Part shown: piece after piece, positions 56,491 to 64,000 of the stretch
Position numbering within the stretch: position 1 is the stretch's first letter
Layout of the letters: each line of letters opens with the position of its first letter
From: Aliivibrio fischeri
Lineage (GTDB): Bacteria > Pseudomonadota > Gammaproteobacteria > Enterobacterales > Vibrionaceae
Assembly (NCBI RefSeq): GCF_009727955.1
Contig: NZ_WOBR01000013.1
Coordinates: forward strand, 1-64,000
Direction of reading: 5' to 3'
DNA: 64,000 nucleotides
Notes under the pieces: model-generated
What the model was told of the DNA's origin: nothing
What the model saw: the letters and a program-made list of their open reading frames with translations, nothing else
The model's database searches: none
Program-made: the position numbers and the translations under genes

Positions 56491-58350
56491 TTAGACACCA
56501 AATTTCATTTTCATTAATTCTTGAAAGTTTGAAACGATACGAAACGCATCTTTTAAATGCTGGCGTTCAAAACTTCCAAACAAATCAGGCTGTAGTTGAC
56601 TATCAATTGGTGTCGAATTTTGAATCGCTTTTAATTGGTGTTGGAAACGCAAGCGATTTGCATAATGATAAGTTTCATTGAGATCTTGATATGTAGAATC
56701 GTTAAGAATACCTGCTTGGTGTAAGAACTCCATGCGCTCTGTGGTATTTAATGCAGTACCTTCTTGTAGTAGTGAATAAATACGGATGAAATCAACCATA
56801 CAAGAAATGGCGGCTTTTTTGATATTCAACACTTTATTGTTATTACCATCTTTCTCTAATACCAAATGCTTAAAGATGCCCAGAGGTGGACGGGTTCTTA
56901 ATGCATTACGTACAAGAGCAACGGTTAACTGCATATTATTGCTTACCAGTTCATGGCGACATGAATCAACCGATTCAAAGAGTGCTTCATCACCATAAAT
57001 TGGACGAATTTCTAAAAATACATTGAGATTAAGCAATAACTCGTATTCAGGGTTATTACTCCATTTACGGTAGTATTCCTGCCAGATCTCTGCTTTTTGA
57101 CACCACTTTGGCGTTGCTGCCATAAAGCGACCTTTACATAAGGTGTAATCTAATTCTGAGAGCGCTTTACACACGTACATAGAGAAATGATTAAAATAAA
57201 TTCTATCTGATTCTGTCGCATCGTCAGCAAGGATAATCGCATTGTCTTGATCCGATGCTAAATGAACTTCGTTTCGAGCATGAGATCCTGCAACGATCCA
57301 TGTAAATTTACAAGGTGGTTGCCCGAATTGTTCAATGGCTAGTTCGATTAACCGATACGTAAATGCATCATAAATCATACTCAATACTTGCCCAATAATA
57401 CTTGGCGATGAATTGCTTTCCATCATCCCTTGAAACACAGCACTTCGTTGTTTGGATAAATCAATTAATGTCGAGATGGAATCAGCGTGACGAATTTTAT
57501 CTAGCAAGAAAATAGATTGAACACTGTCATTTTGAATTAAATGTTGTGGGGTGATGAAGCCTGTAACTTGTTTTTGATGATTAAGTACAGGAATATTTTG
57601 AATATTATGTTTCATCATTAATTGAACAGCCGACATCACTAAATCATCTTCATACACGGTATGAATTTCTTGGGTCATGATAGATGAGATAGGGTCATGA
57701 ACATTTTTTGCTTGAGCAACCACACGTTTCGTCATGTCCTTATCGGTGATCATTCCAATTAGATGTTTGTTTTCATCGACAATAAAAGCGCATGAAACGC
57801 CAACCACATTGCGCATTTGATGAGCTACAGCTTGAATCGAATCGGTAGGAGAGGCAATCGCTATGGTTGAATCCGCAATATCACTGTTAGGACGAAGGTA
57901 GTTTTGATGCGCATGCTGTTGGCTATCTTGTTTACTATCCTGCGCTCGCAAACGCGTTTTTAAACTTAAAGCAAGAGATGAAGCGACTTGAGGATAAGCC
58001 TCCACTGACGCCATTAGTGATGTGTAGTCAAAGCGATATAGAAGCGTATTTTCTATGGCAAAAATGGAATAGCCAAATTCTGAGTCATTTTGCTGTAGGT
58101 TAAAGCCAAAGATATCTTCAGGCCCTAATTTGGATCGCAATGTACCATCAAGGTTATTCTGCTGTACTACGCCTGTTCTAATAATATAGAGATGGGTAGC
58201 GTTATCTTCATGAGATATGGTCTCTTCAGGACCAAGCAATAAGATATCGACAGTTTGAGCAATATCATTGAGCGCTGTTTGTGGCAGTAAATCAAAAGGA
58301 GATATTGTTTGTAAGAAGGAAACAATATTTGGGAGGAGTTCATTATTCAT
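56491..58350 (-). CDS. Cyclic-nucleotide/CBS/DUF294 putative nucleotidyltransferase
   Basis: A protein of about 619 aa with an N-terminal cyclic-nucleotide-binding-like domain (about residues 15-140; LLPQTALNDIAQTVDILLLG). A pair of CBS domains follows (about 165-285; CAFIVDENKHLIGMITDKDM and IPVLNHQKQVTGFITPQHL). Next is a GlnD-like DUF294 nucleotidyltransferase region (VAGSHARNEVHLASDQDNAI) and its C-terminal helical domain. The arrangement suggests nucleotide-sensed control of a transferase, but the target is unknown. Start at 58350 is preferred over 58359 because AAGG lies at better spacing. It is paired with the exonuclease gene. Confidence 0.88.
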   Translation of the reverse strand: MNNELLPNIVSFLQTISPFDLLPQTALNDIAQTVDILLLGPEETISHEDNATHLYIIRTGVVQQNNLDGTLRSKLGPEDIFGFNLQQNDSEFGYSIFAIENTLLYRFDYTSLMASVEAYPQVASSLALSLKTRLRAQDSKQDSQQHAHQNYLRPNSDIADSTIAIASPTDSIQAVAHQMRNVVGVSCAFIVDENKHLIGMITDKDMTKRVVAQAKNVHDPISSIMTQEIHTVYEDDLVMSAVQLMMKHNIQNIPVLNHQKQVTGFITPQHLIQNDSVQSIFLLDKIRHADSISTLIDLSKQRSAVFQGMMESNSSPSIIGQVLSMIYDAFTYRLIELAIEQFGQPPCKFTWIVAGSHARNEVHLASDQDNAIILADDATESDRIYFNHFSMYVCKALSELDYTLCKGRFMAATPKWCQKAEIWQEYYRKWSNNPEYELLLNLNVFLEIRPIYGDEALFESVDSCRHELVSNNMQLTVALVRNALRTRPPLGIFKHLVLEKDGNNNKVLNIKKAAISCMVDFIRIYSLLQEGTALNTTERMEFLHQAGILNDSTYQDLNETYHYANRLRFQHQLKAIQNSTPIDSQLQPDLFGSFERQHLKDAFRIVSNFQELMKMKFGV

Positions 58351-58417
58351 ATTGTTCATACCTTCTTATCATGGTCTATTTTGATTGATAATAACATTAT
58401 GCTCTACAAACATTGCA

Positions 58418-58464
58418 GGCTATTCATATTAATTGCAACCAACTGATAATTAATATGAATAGCC
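58418..58464 (-). repeat. Perfect 17-base inverted repeat after sglT
   Basis: The arms at 58418-58434 and 58448-58464 are exact reverse complements (GGCTATTCATATTAATT and mate) with a 13-base spacer. It lies 27 bases after the sglT stop on the minus strand. No T-run follows. It shares four bases with a second hairpin (58461-58483), so the two structures would compete. Confidence 0.75.
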
Positions 58465-58483
58465 CCATCATTGGATGAGGCTA
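58461..58483 (-). terminator. Possible weak terminator after sglT
   Basis: AGCC-CATC pairs with GATG-GGCT around a short loop with one mismatch, 8 bases after the sglT stop. The minus-strand transcript continues with U-rich TATTCATATTAATTAT, so it may act as a weak terminator. Confidence 0.45.
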
Positions 58484-58490
58484 GAGAAGA

Positions 58491-60122
58491 TTACCAGAAT
58501 ACTGAGTACAGCACTGCAAGAATAATCACAACAACGTAAGCGGCAATATTAAAATTACGTTCTGTCGCAAACATGGAAGAGTCTAATGCGATGGCTTTAG
58601 GATCATCATCATGATCTGAGTAACTTAGGCTCGTGAATGCAATCACTGCCATAGTAAACAGAAGTGTGTATAGCATTTGATCCATAAACGGCATGTTTAA
58701 TGGCATGAACTTTAAGAACAGTGCGAATGGGATTGATACTATTACACCAATAACGGCACCTTTACTGTTGGTTTTCTTCCAGAATAGACCCAGTAAGAAG
58801 ACCGCTAAGATACCCGGGCTTACTAAGCCTGTGTATTCTTGAATATATTGGAATGCTTGACCAAGGTTACTTAGCATTGGAGCGATTAAACAAGCGACAA
58901 CTAAAGCAACGATAGCTGAAATACGACCCACATTTACAAGCTTGTGATCGCCTGCTTTTTTACCAACAAACTCTTTGTAGATGTCCATTGTGAAAATGGT
59001 AGCCGTTGAGTTCAGCATTGAAGCTAATGATGACACGATTGCTGCGGCTAATGCGGCAAATACAATACCTTTAAATCCAACGGGTAAGAATTGTGTTAGC
59101 CATGGATAAGCTTTATCCGCATGAGCAAGCGTAGGAACGTTGGACGTTGCAATGCTTCCAAGTTGCGACATTAGTTCTGGAGAGGAGGTAATTACGTAAG
59201 CGGCGATACCCGGAACGACTACAAGGAATGGTACGAGTAATTTTAAGAAAGCCGCGAAAATAATCCCTTTTTGAGCTTCAGCAATAGATTTAGCCGCTAA
59301 TGTTCGTTGGATAATATACTGGTTAAAGCCCCAGTAATATAGGTTTGCAACCCATAGACCACCAATTAGAACGGCAATACCCGGTAAGTTCATATATTGA
59401 GGATTACTTTGATCTAAAATCATTTCAAAGTGGCCTGGTGCGGCTGTCGCCATTTTTGATAAACCACTAAACCAACCGTCAGTACCGCCGATGAAATCAA
59501 CAGCCATGTAAGTGGTTAATAGGCCACCAAGGATCAAGAAGAATACTTGAATCACGTCTGTCCAAACAACCGCTGATAACCCACCGTAAATAGAGTAGGC
59601 CAATGCAAATAATGCTAAGCCAATAATAGAGTACATGAGTGGAATACCAAGAATCGTTTGCAGTGCAAGGCCACCTAAGTATAGAACTGAGGTTAGGTTT
59701 ACAAAGACATATAAGCAAATCCAAAATACCGCCAAAATGGTTTTTAAGTTTTTGTTAAAGCGTTTTTCTACAAATTCTGGAATGGTGTAGATGCCTTTAT
59801 CGATAAAAATAGGTAAAAAATACTTACCAACAATGATTAAGGTTAGTGCTGCCATCCATTCATAGGAAGCAATCGCTAAACCGATAGAAAAGCCAGAACC
59901 TGACATTCCAATAAATTGTTCCGCTGAAATATTAGCGGCGATTAACGATGAACCAACCGCCCACCAAGGTAGAGATTTTCCTGCGAGGAAATAATCTTCT
60001 GTACTTTTTTGAGAGCCTTTTTTATCTCTGGATACCCAGAGGCCAACGCCAATAATGATTGCTACATAGAGAGCAAAAACGATGATGTCGACAATACCTA
60101 ATCCATTTTCTACATGAGACAT
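58491..60122 (-). CDS. sglT: Sodium/galactose (glucose) symporter SglT
   Basis: A 543-aa member of the SSS family that appears orthologous to the structurally solved V. parahaemolyticus vSGLT, with the same length and near-identical blocks. Examples are TEDYFLAGKSLPWWAVGSSL, SAEQFIGMSGSGFSIGLAIA, NLYYWGFNQYIIQRTLAAKS and AAAIVSSLASMLNSTATIF. It has 14 predicted membrane segments and couples galactose or glucose entry to sodium. It is divergent from galE across a 285-base region with GalR-type and CRP-like sites, so it supplies the Leloir pathway. Confidence 0.95.
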   Translation of the reverse strand: MSHVENGLGIVDIIVFALYVAIIIGVGLWVSRDKKGSQKSTEDYFLAGKSLPWWAVGSSLIAANISAEQFIGMSGSGFSIGLAIASYEWMAALTLIIVGKYFLPIFIDKGIYTIPEFVEKRFNKNLKTILAVFWICLYVFVNLTSVLYLGGLALQTILGIPLMYSIIGLALFALAYSIYGGLSAVVWTDVIQVFFLILGGLLTTYMAVDFIGGTDGWFSGLSKMATAAPGHFEMILDQSNPQYMNLPGIAVLIGGLWVANLYYWGFNQYIIQRTLAAKSIAEAQKGIIFAAFLKLLVPFLVVVPGIAAYVITSSPELMSQLGSIATSNVPTLAHADKAYPWLTQFLPVGFKGIVFAALAAAIVSSLASMLNSTATIFTMDIYKEFVGKKAGDHKLVNVGRISAIVALVVACLIAPMLSNLGQAFQYIQEYTGLVSPGILAVFLLGLFWKKTNSKGAVIGVIVSIPFALFLKFMPLNMPFMDQMLYTLLFTMAVIAFTSLSYSDHDDDPKAIALDSSMFATERNFNIAAYVVVIILAVLYSVFW

Positions 60123-60161
60123 TGTATTAACCTACCACTTATTGTTTTGATTTGAGGTTGG

Positions 60162-60179
60162 ATTGTAAACGTTTACAAT
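60162..60179. promoter_or_regulatory. GalR/LacI-family operator near sglT
   Basis: ATTGTAAACGTTTACAAT is a perfect 18-base palindrome with the LacI-family centre AACGTT. It lies 40 bases before the sglT start, a typical repressor position. Confidence 0.8.
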
Positions 60180-60188
60180 TTTCGTGGT

Positions 60189-60204
60189 GGTGATAGCTGT
60201 CACA
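60189..60204. promoter_or_regulatory. CRP-like site between sglT and galE
   Basis: GGTGA-TAGCTG-TCACA matches the CRP consensus TGTGA-N6-TCACA at 9 of 10 bases. It lies 67 bases before sglT and about 200 bases before galE, which fits catabolite control of galactose import. Confidence 0.6.
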
Positions 60205-60318
60205 AAATGTTACAAATGGCATTATTTTCTTTATTATTTTTTAAGTTGTTGTTTTTAATTAATTATAATTTGATTTGAGTTCTTTGTTAGTTGTATTTAT
60301 ATGGTTTTCTTGCCTTGG

Positions 60319-60332
60319 TGTAAACGTTTACA
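60319..60332. promoter_or_regulatory. GalR/LacI-family operator near galE
   Basis: TGTAAACGTTTACA repeats the 14-base core of the sglT operator exactly and lies about 76 bases before galE. Two operators 157 bases apart centre to centre could support repression looping. Confidence 0.8.
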
Positions 60333-60370
60333 TTTTTTGAAACTGATCACGATATTATTTTGGAGGCACT

Positions 60371-60384
60371 GGTAAACTTTACTA
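60371..60384. promoter_or_regulatory. EbgR-like half-matching site before galE
   Basis: GGTAAACTTTACTA read on the other strand gives TAGTAAAGTTTACC, close to the EbgR-like site AGTAAAGTTTTACT but one T shorter. It lies 24 bases before the galE start, close to where a repressor would act. The altered spacing makes the call tentative. Confidence 0.35.
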
Positions 60385-60407
60385 AAATCTAGCAGGAAGA
60401 GTTGATC

Positions 60408-61418
60408 ATGAAAGTATTAGTTACAGGTGGAATGGGTTATATAGGTAGTCATACGTGTATTCAAATGATTGAAGCGGGTATTGAACCAATCATTTTAGAT
60501 AATTTGGAAAACAGTAAAGTAGCTGTATTAGATCGTATCGAGGCACTTACTCAAACTCGCCCTGTTTTTTATCAGGGAGACATTCGTGATGAAGCCTTTT
60601 TAGATAGTATTTTTGCTGAACACTCTATTTCATCTGTGATCCACTTTGCAGGTTTAAAAGCAGTGGGTGAGTCCGTTGCAAAACCTCTAGAGTATTACGA
60701 TAACAATGTGAATGGCTCATTGGTATTAGCTCGCTCAATGCGAAAAGCCAACGTAAAAAGCATCGTATTTAGTTCATCTGCAACTGTCTATGGTGATCCT
60801 GCCATTGTACCGATTACAGAAAGCTCACCAACAGGCGCAACCACTAACCCGTATGGTCGCAGTAAATACATGGTTGAAGAGTGTTTCTCTGATCTGTTTG
60901 ATGCCGAGAACGATTGGAGCATTACCTTACTTCGTTATTTCAATCCAGTCGGCGCACACCCATCGGGCACCATGGGAGAAGACCCTCAAGGTATTCCAAA
61001 TAATCTAATGCCATTTATTGCTCAAGTTGCGGTTGGTCGTCGTGAATCATTGTCTGTATTTGGTAATGATTATCCGACACCAGATGGAACAGGGGTTCGT
61101 GATTATATTCATGTGATGGATTTGGCTGATGGGCACATTGCCGCATTAAAAGCGGTGGGTGAAAAATCAGGCCTGCATATTTACAACTTAGGCACTGGTA
61201 AAGGCTCAAGTGTATTAGAAATGGTTGAGGCATTTTCTCAAGTATCAGGTAAGCCTGTTCCTTATACCTTATGCCCACGTCGTGCGGGTGATATTGCTGA
61301 ATGCTGGGCAAGCACGGAAAAAGCCGAAAAAGAACTGGGATGGAAAGCGACTCGCAATATCATGGAAATGAGTGCGGATACATGGCGTTGGCAATCGAAT
61401 AATCCAAAGGGTTATTGA
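60408..61418 (+). CDS. galE: UDP-glucose 4-epimerase
   Basis: NAD-dependent short-chain-dehydrogenase-type epimerase that interconverts UDP-galactose and UDP-glucose. The Rossmann motif is GGMGYIGSH at the start, the catalytic Ser/Tyr/Lys lie in SSSATVYGDP and PYGRSKYMVEE, and RYFNPVGAHPSG binds substrate. The length of 336 aa is normal. I chose the ATG at 60408; a TTG at 60402 is in frame. First gene of galETKM. Confidence 0.96.
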   Translation: MKVLVTGGMGYIGSHTCIQMIEAGIEPIILDNLENSKVAVLDRIEALTQTRPVFYQGDIRDEAFLDSIFAEHSISSVIHFAGLKAVGESVAKPLEYYDNNVNGSLVLARSMRKANVKSIVFSSSATVYGDPAIVPITESSPTGATTNPYGRSKYMVEECFSDLFDAENDWSITLLRYFNPVGAHPSGTMGEDPQGIPNNLMPFIAQVAVGRRESLSVFGNDYPTPDGTGVRDYIHVMDLADGHIAALKAVGEKSGLHIYNLGTGKGSSVLEMVEAFSQVSGKPVPYTLCPRRAGDIAECWASTEKAEKELGWKATRNIMEMSADTWRWQSNNPKGY

Positions 61419-61444
61419 GAGCTAAAAGATTAAGAGTTCAGAAT

Positions 61445-61466
61445 TCAGATCAGTCGCAAGCTCCTT
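61445..61466. repeat. Intergenic repeat, arm 1 (galE-galT)
   Basis: TCAGATCAGTCGCAAGCTCC followed by TT is repeated in inverted orientation in the galT-galK gap (62694-62716) with a single one-base indel. It is flanked by more repetitive-looking text (GAGTTCAGA units). It looks like part of a dispersed intergenic element. Confidence 0.7.
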
Positions 61467-61557
61467 GACAGAGTTCAGAGAAGAGCATGGTTAGAGCGAG
61501 AAATATAAGTATCTGAGTTCATCTGTATTTTATTAAAAAGAATTGAGTATAAAAATT

Positions 61558-62607
61558 ATGTCAAATGTTGAGTTTAACCCAGTTGATCATCCGCATCGCC
61601 GTTATAACCCATTAACGGGTCAGTGGATTTTAGTATCCCCACATCGTGCGAAACGTCCGTGGAGTGGTCAAGATGAAAAGCCATCGACAGAGCAACTACC
61701 ACAATACGATAAAGGCTGTTTTTTATGTCCAACTAACGAGCGTATTTCTGGTGATACTAACCCAGACTACAAAGGCACTTACGTATTTGGTAATGACTTT
61801 GCCGCACTGATGACGGATTCTCCTGAAGCGCCGCAATCGTCTAATCCGCTATTTAAAACACAAGGTGTTCGAGGATTAAGTCGAGTGATTTGTTTCTCGC
61901 CAGATCACAGTAAAACCTTACCAGAGCTACCTGTAGGTCAAATTCGTAATGTGATTGATACATGGAATGATCAAATTAAGGAGTTAGGAAAAGAATACGT
62001 TTGGGTTCAAGCATTTGAGAACAAAGGTGAGACTATGGGGTGTTCTCAACCGCATCCTCACGGTCAAATCTGGGCAAACAGCTTTTTACCTAATGAGATT
62101 GAACGTAAAGAAAAACATCTTAAAGAGTATTACCAAGAACACGGTTCAAACTTGTTAGTTGATTATGTTGAATCAGAACTAAAAGATGGCGAGCGCACAG
62201 TGGTAGAAACGGAACATTGGATTGCCGTCGTCCCTTATTGGGCTGCATGGCCATTTGAAACCATGTTATTACCAAAAACACACATTCGTCGTATGAGTGA
62301 ATTAACGGACGAGCAACGTGATGACTTGGCGTTAGCCATTAAAAAATTAACCAGCCGTTACGACAACTTATTCCAGTGTTCATTTCCATATTCAATGGGT
62401 TGGCATTATGCACCTTTCTTTGAAGAGGGCACTGACATTGAGCATTGGCAATTACACGCATTGTTTTATCCGCCACTGCTTCGTTCTGCATCGGTTCGTA
62501 AGTTTATGGTGGGTTATGAAATGTTAGCCGAAAGCCAACGAGATTTAACTGCAGAGCAAGCCGCGCAAAAACTGCGTGATGTGAGTGATGTGCATTATAA
62601 GGATTAG
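61558..62607 (+). CDS. galT: Galactose-1-phosphate uridylyltransferase
   Basis: Leloir enzyme that exchanges UMP between UDP-glucose and galactose-1-phosphate. The HIT-type active site is in [10 protein letters not shown], with the uridylylated His, and zinc-type cysteines are in [26 protein letters not shown] is the family N-terminus. The length of 349 aa is normal. ATG at 61558 is preferred over a TTG at 61543. It is separated from galE and galK by gaps that carry inverted repeat arms. Confidence 0.95.
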   Translation: MSNVEFNPVDHPHRRYNPLTGQWILVSPHRAKRPWSGQDEKPSTEQLPQYDKGCFLCPTNERISGDTNPDYKGTYVFGNDFAALMTDSPEAPQSSNPLFKTQGVRGLSRVICFSPDHSKTLPELPVGQIRNVIDTWNDQIKELGKEYVWVQAFENKGETMGCSQPHPHGQIWANSFLPNEIERKEKHLKEYYQEHGSNLLVDYVESELKDGERTVVETEHWIAVVPYWAAWPFETMLLPKTHIRRMSELTDEQRDDLALAIKKLTSRYDNLFQCSFPYSMGWHYAPFFEEGTDIEHWQLHALFYPPLLRSASVRKFMVGYEMLAESQRDLTAEQAAQKLRDVSDVHYKD

Positions 62608-62693
62608 GGACTAACTGCGAGGACGCTTCGCTAAAGGATTCAGGGGTATTTGTTGTGATTATGGTATCTAACAAATGTAACCCTGAAACCAAC

Positions 62694-62716
62694 AAGGGAG
62701 CTTGCGACTGATCTGA
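62694..62716. repeat. Intergenic repeat, arm 2 (galT-galK)
   Basis: The 23-base reverse complement of arm 1, with one added G. The same gap starts with GCGAGGACGCTTCGCTAAAG and GGATTCAGGGG, which also look like dispersed-repeat text. In the polycistronic mRNA the two arms could pair and enclose galT. Confidence 0.7.
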
Positions 62717-62759
62717 AACCTAAAAATAGAATTCCCTACAAAATTTTGAGAACAAGACT

Positions 62760-63914
62760 ATGACAAACCTAATTAAAAACGTAAAAGACGCATTCAACTC
62801 AGTACTTTCTTACGCTCCAACGCACATTGTTCAAGCACCGGGTCGTGTGAACTTAATTGGTGAGCACACCGATTATAACGATGGCTTTGTATTACCTTGT
62901 GCAATTAACTATCAAACGGTAGTGGCAGCAGCAAAGCGTGATGACAACATCGTTCGTGTTGTATCGGTTGATTATGGTAATGAAACGGATGAATTCGATA
63001 TCACTCAGGAGATCATTTTCCAAGAAAACAAAATGTGGTCGAATTACATTCGTGGCGTAGTGAAGTGTTTAATTGGCCGTGGTTATGAGTTTAAAGGTGC
63101 TGATATTTCAGTATCGGGTAACGTACCTCAAGGCGCGGGCCTTAGTTCATCGGCGGCGCTAGAAGTGGTTATTGGTCAGACGTTTAAAGAACTGTATAAC
63201 CTAAACATTAGCCAAGCAGAAATCGCACTGAATGGCCAGCAAGCAGAGAATGAATTTGTCGGTTGTAATTGCGGCATTATGGATCAAATGATCTCAGCAG
63301 AAGGCAACGAAAACCATGCGATGTTATTGGATTGTCGTTCATTAGAAACCACAGCGGTATCCATGCCAGAAGATATGTCAGTAGTTATTATTAATTCAAA
63401 TAAAAAACGTGGGTTAGTGGATTCTGAATACAATACGCGCCGTGAGCAATGTGAAGAAGCCGCTCGCCTCTTTGGTGTGAAAGCATTGCGTGATGTGACT
63501 ATTGAAGAATTCAACGCAAAAGCGCATGAATTAGATGAAATGGTCGCAAAACGTGCGCGTCACGTGATTACAGAAAATGATCGTACCGAAGAAGCCGCAA
63601 AAGTGTTAGCGTCAGGGGACATGAAACGCATGGCGGTTTTAATGGCTGAATCTCATGCCTCAATGCGTGATGATTTTGAAATCACGGTTAGCGAAGTGGA
63701 CACCTTGGTTGATATCGTTAAAAACGTGATTGGCGCAGAAGGTGGCGTACGCATGACAGGTGGTGGTTTTGGTGGCTGTATTGTTGCCTTAGTTCCACCA
63801 ACGTTAGTGGATGAAGTGAAAGCGGCCGTTGAAGAATTATATGAAGCGAAAACAGGCTTAAAAGAATCCATTTATGTTTGCCAAGCAACCAATGGTGCCG
63901 GTCTGGTTTTATAA
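62760..63914 (+). CDS. galK: Galactokinase
   Basis: GHMP-family kinase that phosphorylates alpha-D-galactose at C1. The galactokinase signature [19 protein letters not shown] lies near residue 25, the ATP loop [17 protein letters not shown] near 120, and the third motif [15 protein letters not shown] near 335. The length of 384 aa is normal. It starts 153 bases after galT and is followed after 9 bases by galM. Confidence 0.96.
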   Translation: MTNLIKNVKDAFNSVLSYAPTHIVQAPGRVNLIGEHTDYNDGFVLPCAINYQTVVAAAKRDDNIVRVVSVDYGNETDEFDITQEIIFQENKMWSNYIRGVVKCLIGRGYEFKGADISVSGNVPQGAGLSSSAALEVVIGQTFKELYNLNISQAEIALNGQQAENEFVGCNCGIMDQMISAEGNENHAMLLDCRSLETTAVSMPEDMSVVIINSNKKRGLVDSEYNTRREQCEEAARLFGVKALRDVTIEEFNAKAHELDEMVAKRARHVITENDRTEEAAKVLASGDMKRMAVLMAESHASMRDDFEITVSEVDTLVDIVKNVIGAEGGVRMTGGGFGGCIVALVPPTLVDEVKAAVEELYEAKTGLKESIYVCQATNGAGLVL

Positions 63915-63923
63915 GGAATAAAG

Positions 63924-64000
63924 ATGATAGAACAATCAACATTGTTCGAAACCATGACTCAGGAGGCGACCAGCGATGGTCGCCTTGCTCAGTTATTCGA
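63924..64000 (+). CDS. galM: Probable aldose 1-epimerase, N-terminus only
   Basis: A frame opens 9 bases after galK with AAGGA upstream and reads MIEQSTLFETMTQEATSDGR before leaving the window. Position in a galETK operon and the start resemble Vibrio galM. Only 25 codons are visible, so the name rests mainly on context. Confidence 0.6.
   Translation, partial: MIEQSTLFETMTQEATSDGRLAQLF

Noticed and set aside
61015-61311. 98-codon minus-strand frame inside galE
   Set aside because: Complete overlap with galE, whose catalytic motifs are intact; treated as a chance frame.

Overview
The window is AT-rich bacterial chromosomal DNA with almost every base accounted for by conserved genes. It looks like Aliivibrio, most probably A. 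fischeri or a close relative, and possibly its second chromosome. The reasons are a Na+/galactose symporter that reads as an orthologue of the Vibrio vSGLT, a TorECA set, three chemoreceptors, several c-di-GMP enzymes, FliA- and sigma-54-type promoters and Vibrio-type Psp, Sap and Ohr loci. The species call is an inference from gene content and protein similarity recalled from memory. I see no rRNA, tRNA, CRISPR array, prophage or intact insertion sequence.

Left part (1-16.9 kb): cobQ, modABC and yjjG form one plus-strand run. A DUF2058/DUF2986 pair and a DUF1289 gene follow. Next is torECA (TorE, pentaheme TorC, molybdenum TMAO reductase TorA), with an FNR-like site upstream. ModABC supplies molybdate, which TorA's cofactor needs. 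Then come two related chemoreceptors flanking a GH36 alpha-galactosidase. Each receptor is followed by a tiny reading frame, and the two tiny proteins resemble each other.

Middle part (17-36 kb): a ToxR/CadC-like membrane regulator sits at the tail of sapABCDF. Upstream lie pspF and, divergently, pspABC and ycjXF, the envelope-stress block. thiD follows under a TPP riboswitch, then a small membrane diguanylate cyclase, a Cache chemoreceptor behind a very good sigma-54 promoter, a YdjM-type protein, a 56-aa membrane peptide, an OmpA-type lipoprotein, and ohrR/ohr/doxX with two OhrR-type operators.

Right part (36-64 kb): this is a galactoside region. Read on the minus strand it is ebgR-ebgA-ebgC-ygjI-...-ygjJ-ygjK, the order I recall for Escherichia coli. 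Here the run is split between ygjI and ygjJ by a c-di-GMP cassette (two tandem diguanylate cyclases, a CSS-motif EAL phosphodiesterase and a convergent HD-GYP protein) and by a second ygjI paralogue. A DEDDh exonuclease and a CBS/nucleotidyltransferase protein follow. The end is the divergent sglT / galETKM locus, with two perfect LacI/GalR-family palindromes and a CRP-like site between them. EbgA releases galactose or related sugars, SglT imports galactose, and GalM-GalK-GalT-GalE form the Leloir pathway. A shared operator-like motif before ygjK, ebgA, ebgR and, more weakly, ygjJ and galE suggests that EbgR coordinates this region.

The most promising undescribed items are the pair of chemoreceptor-linked microproteins, the c-di-GMP cassette inside the ebg-ygj cluster with its uncharacterised paired sensor domain, the enlarged HD-GYP domain, and the inverted intergenic repeats around galT.
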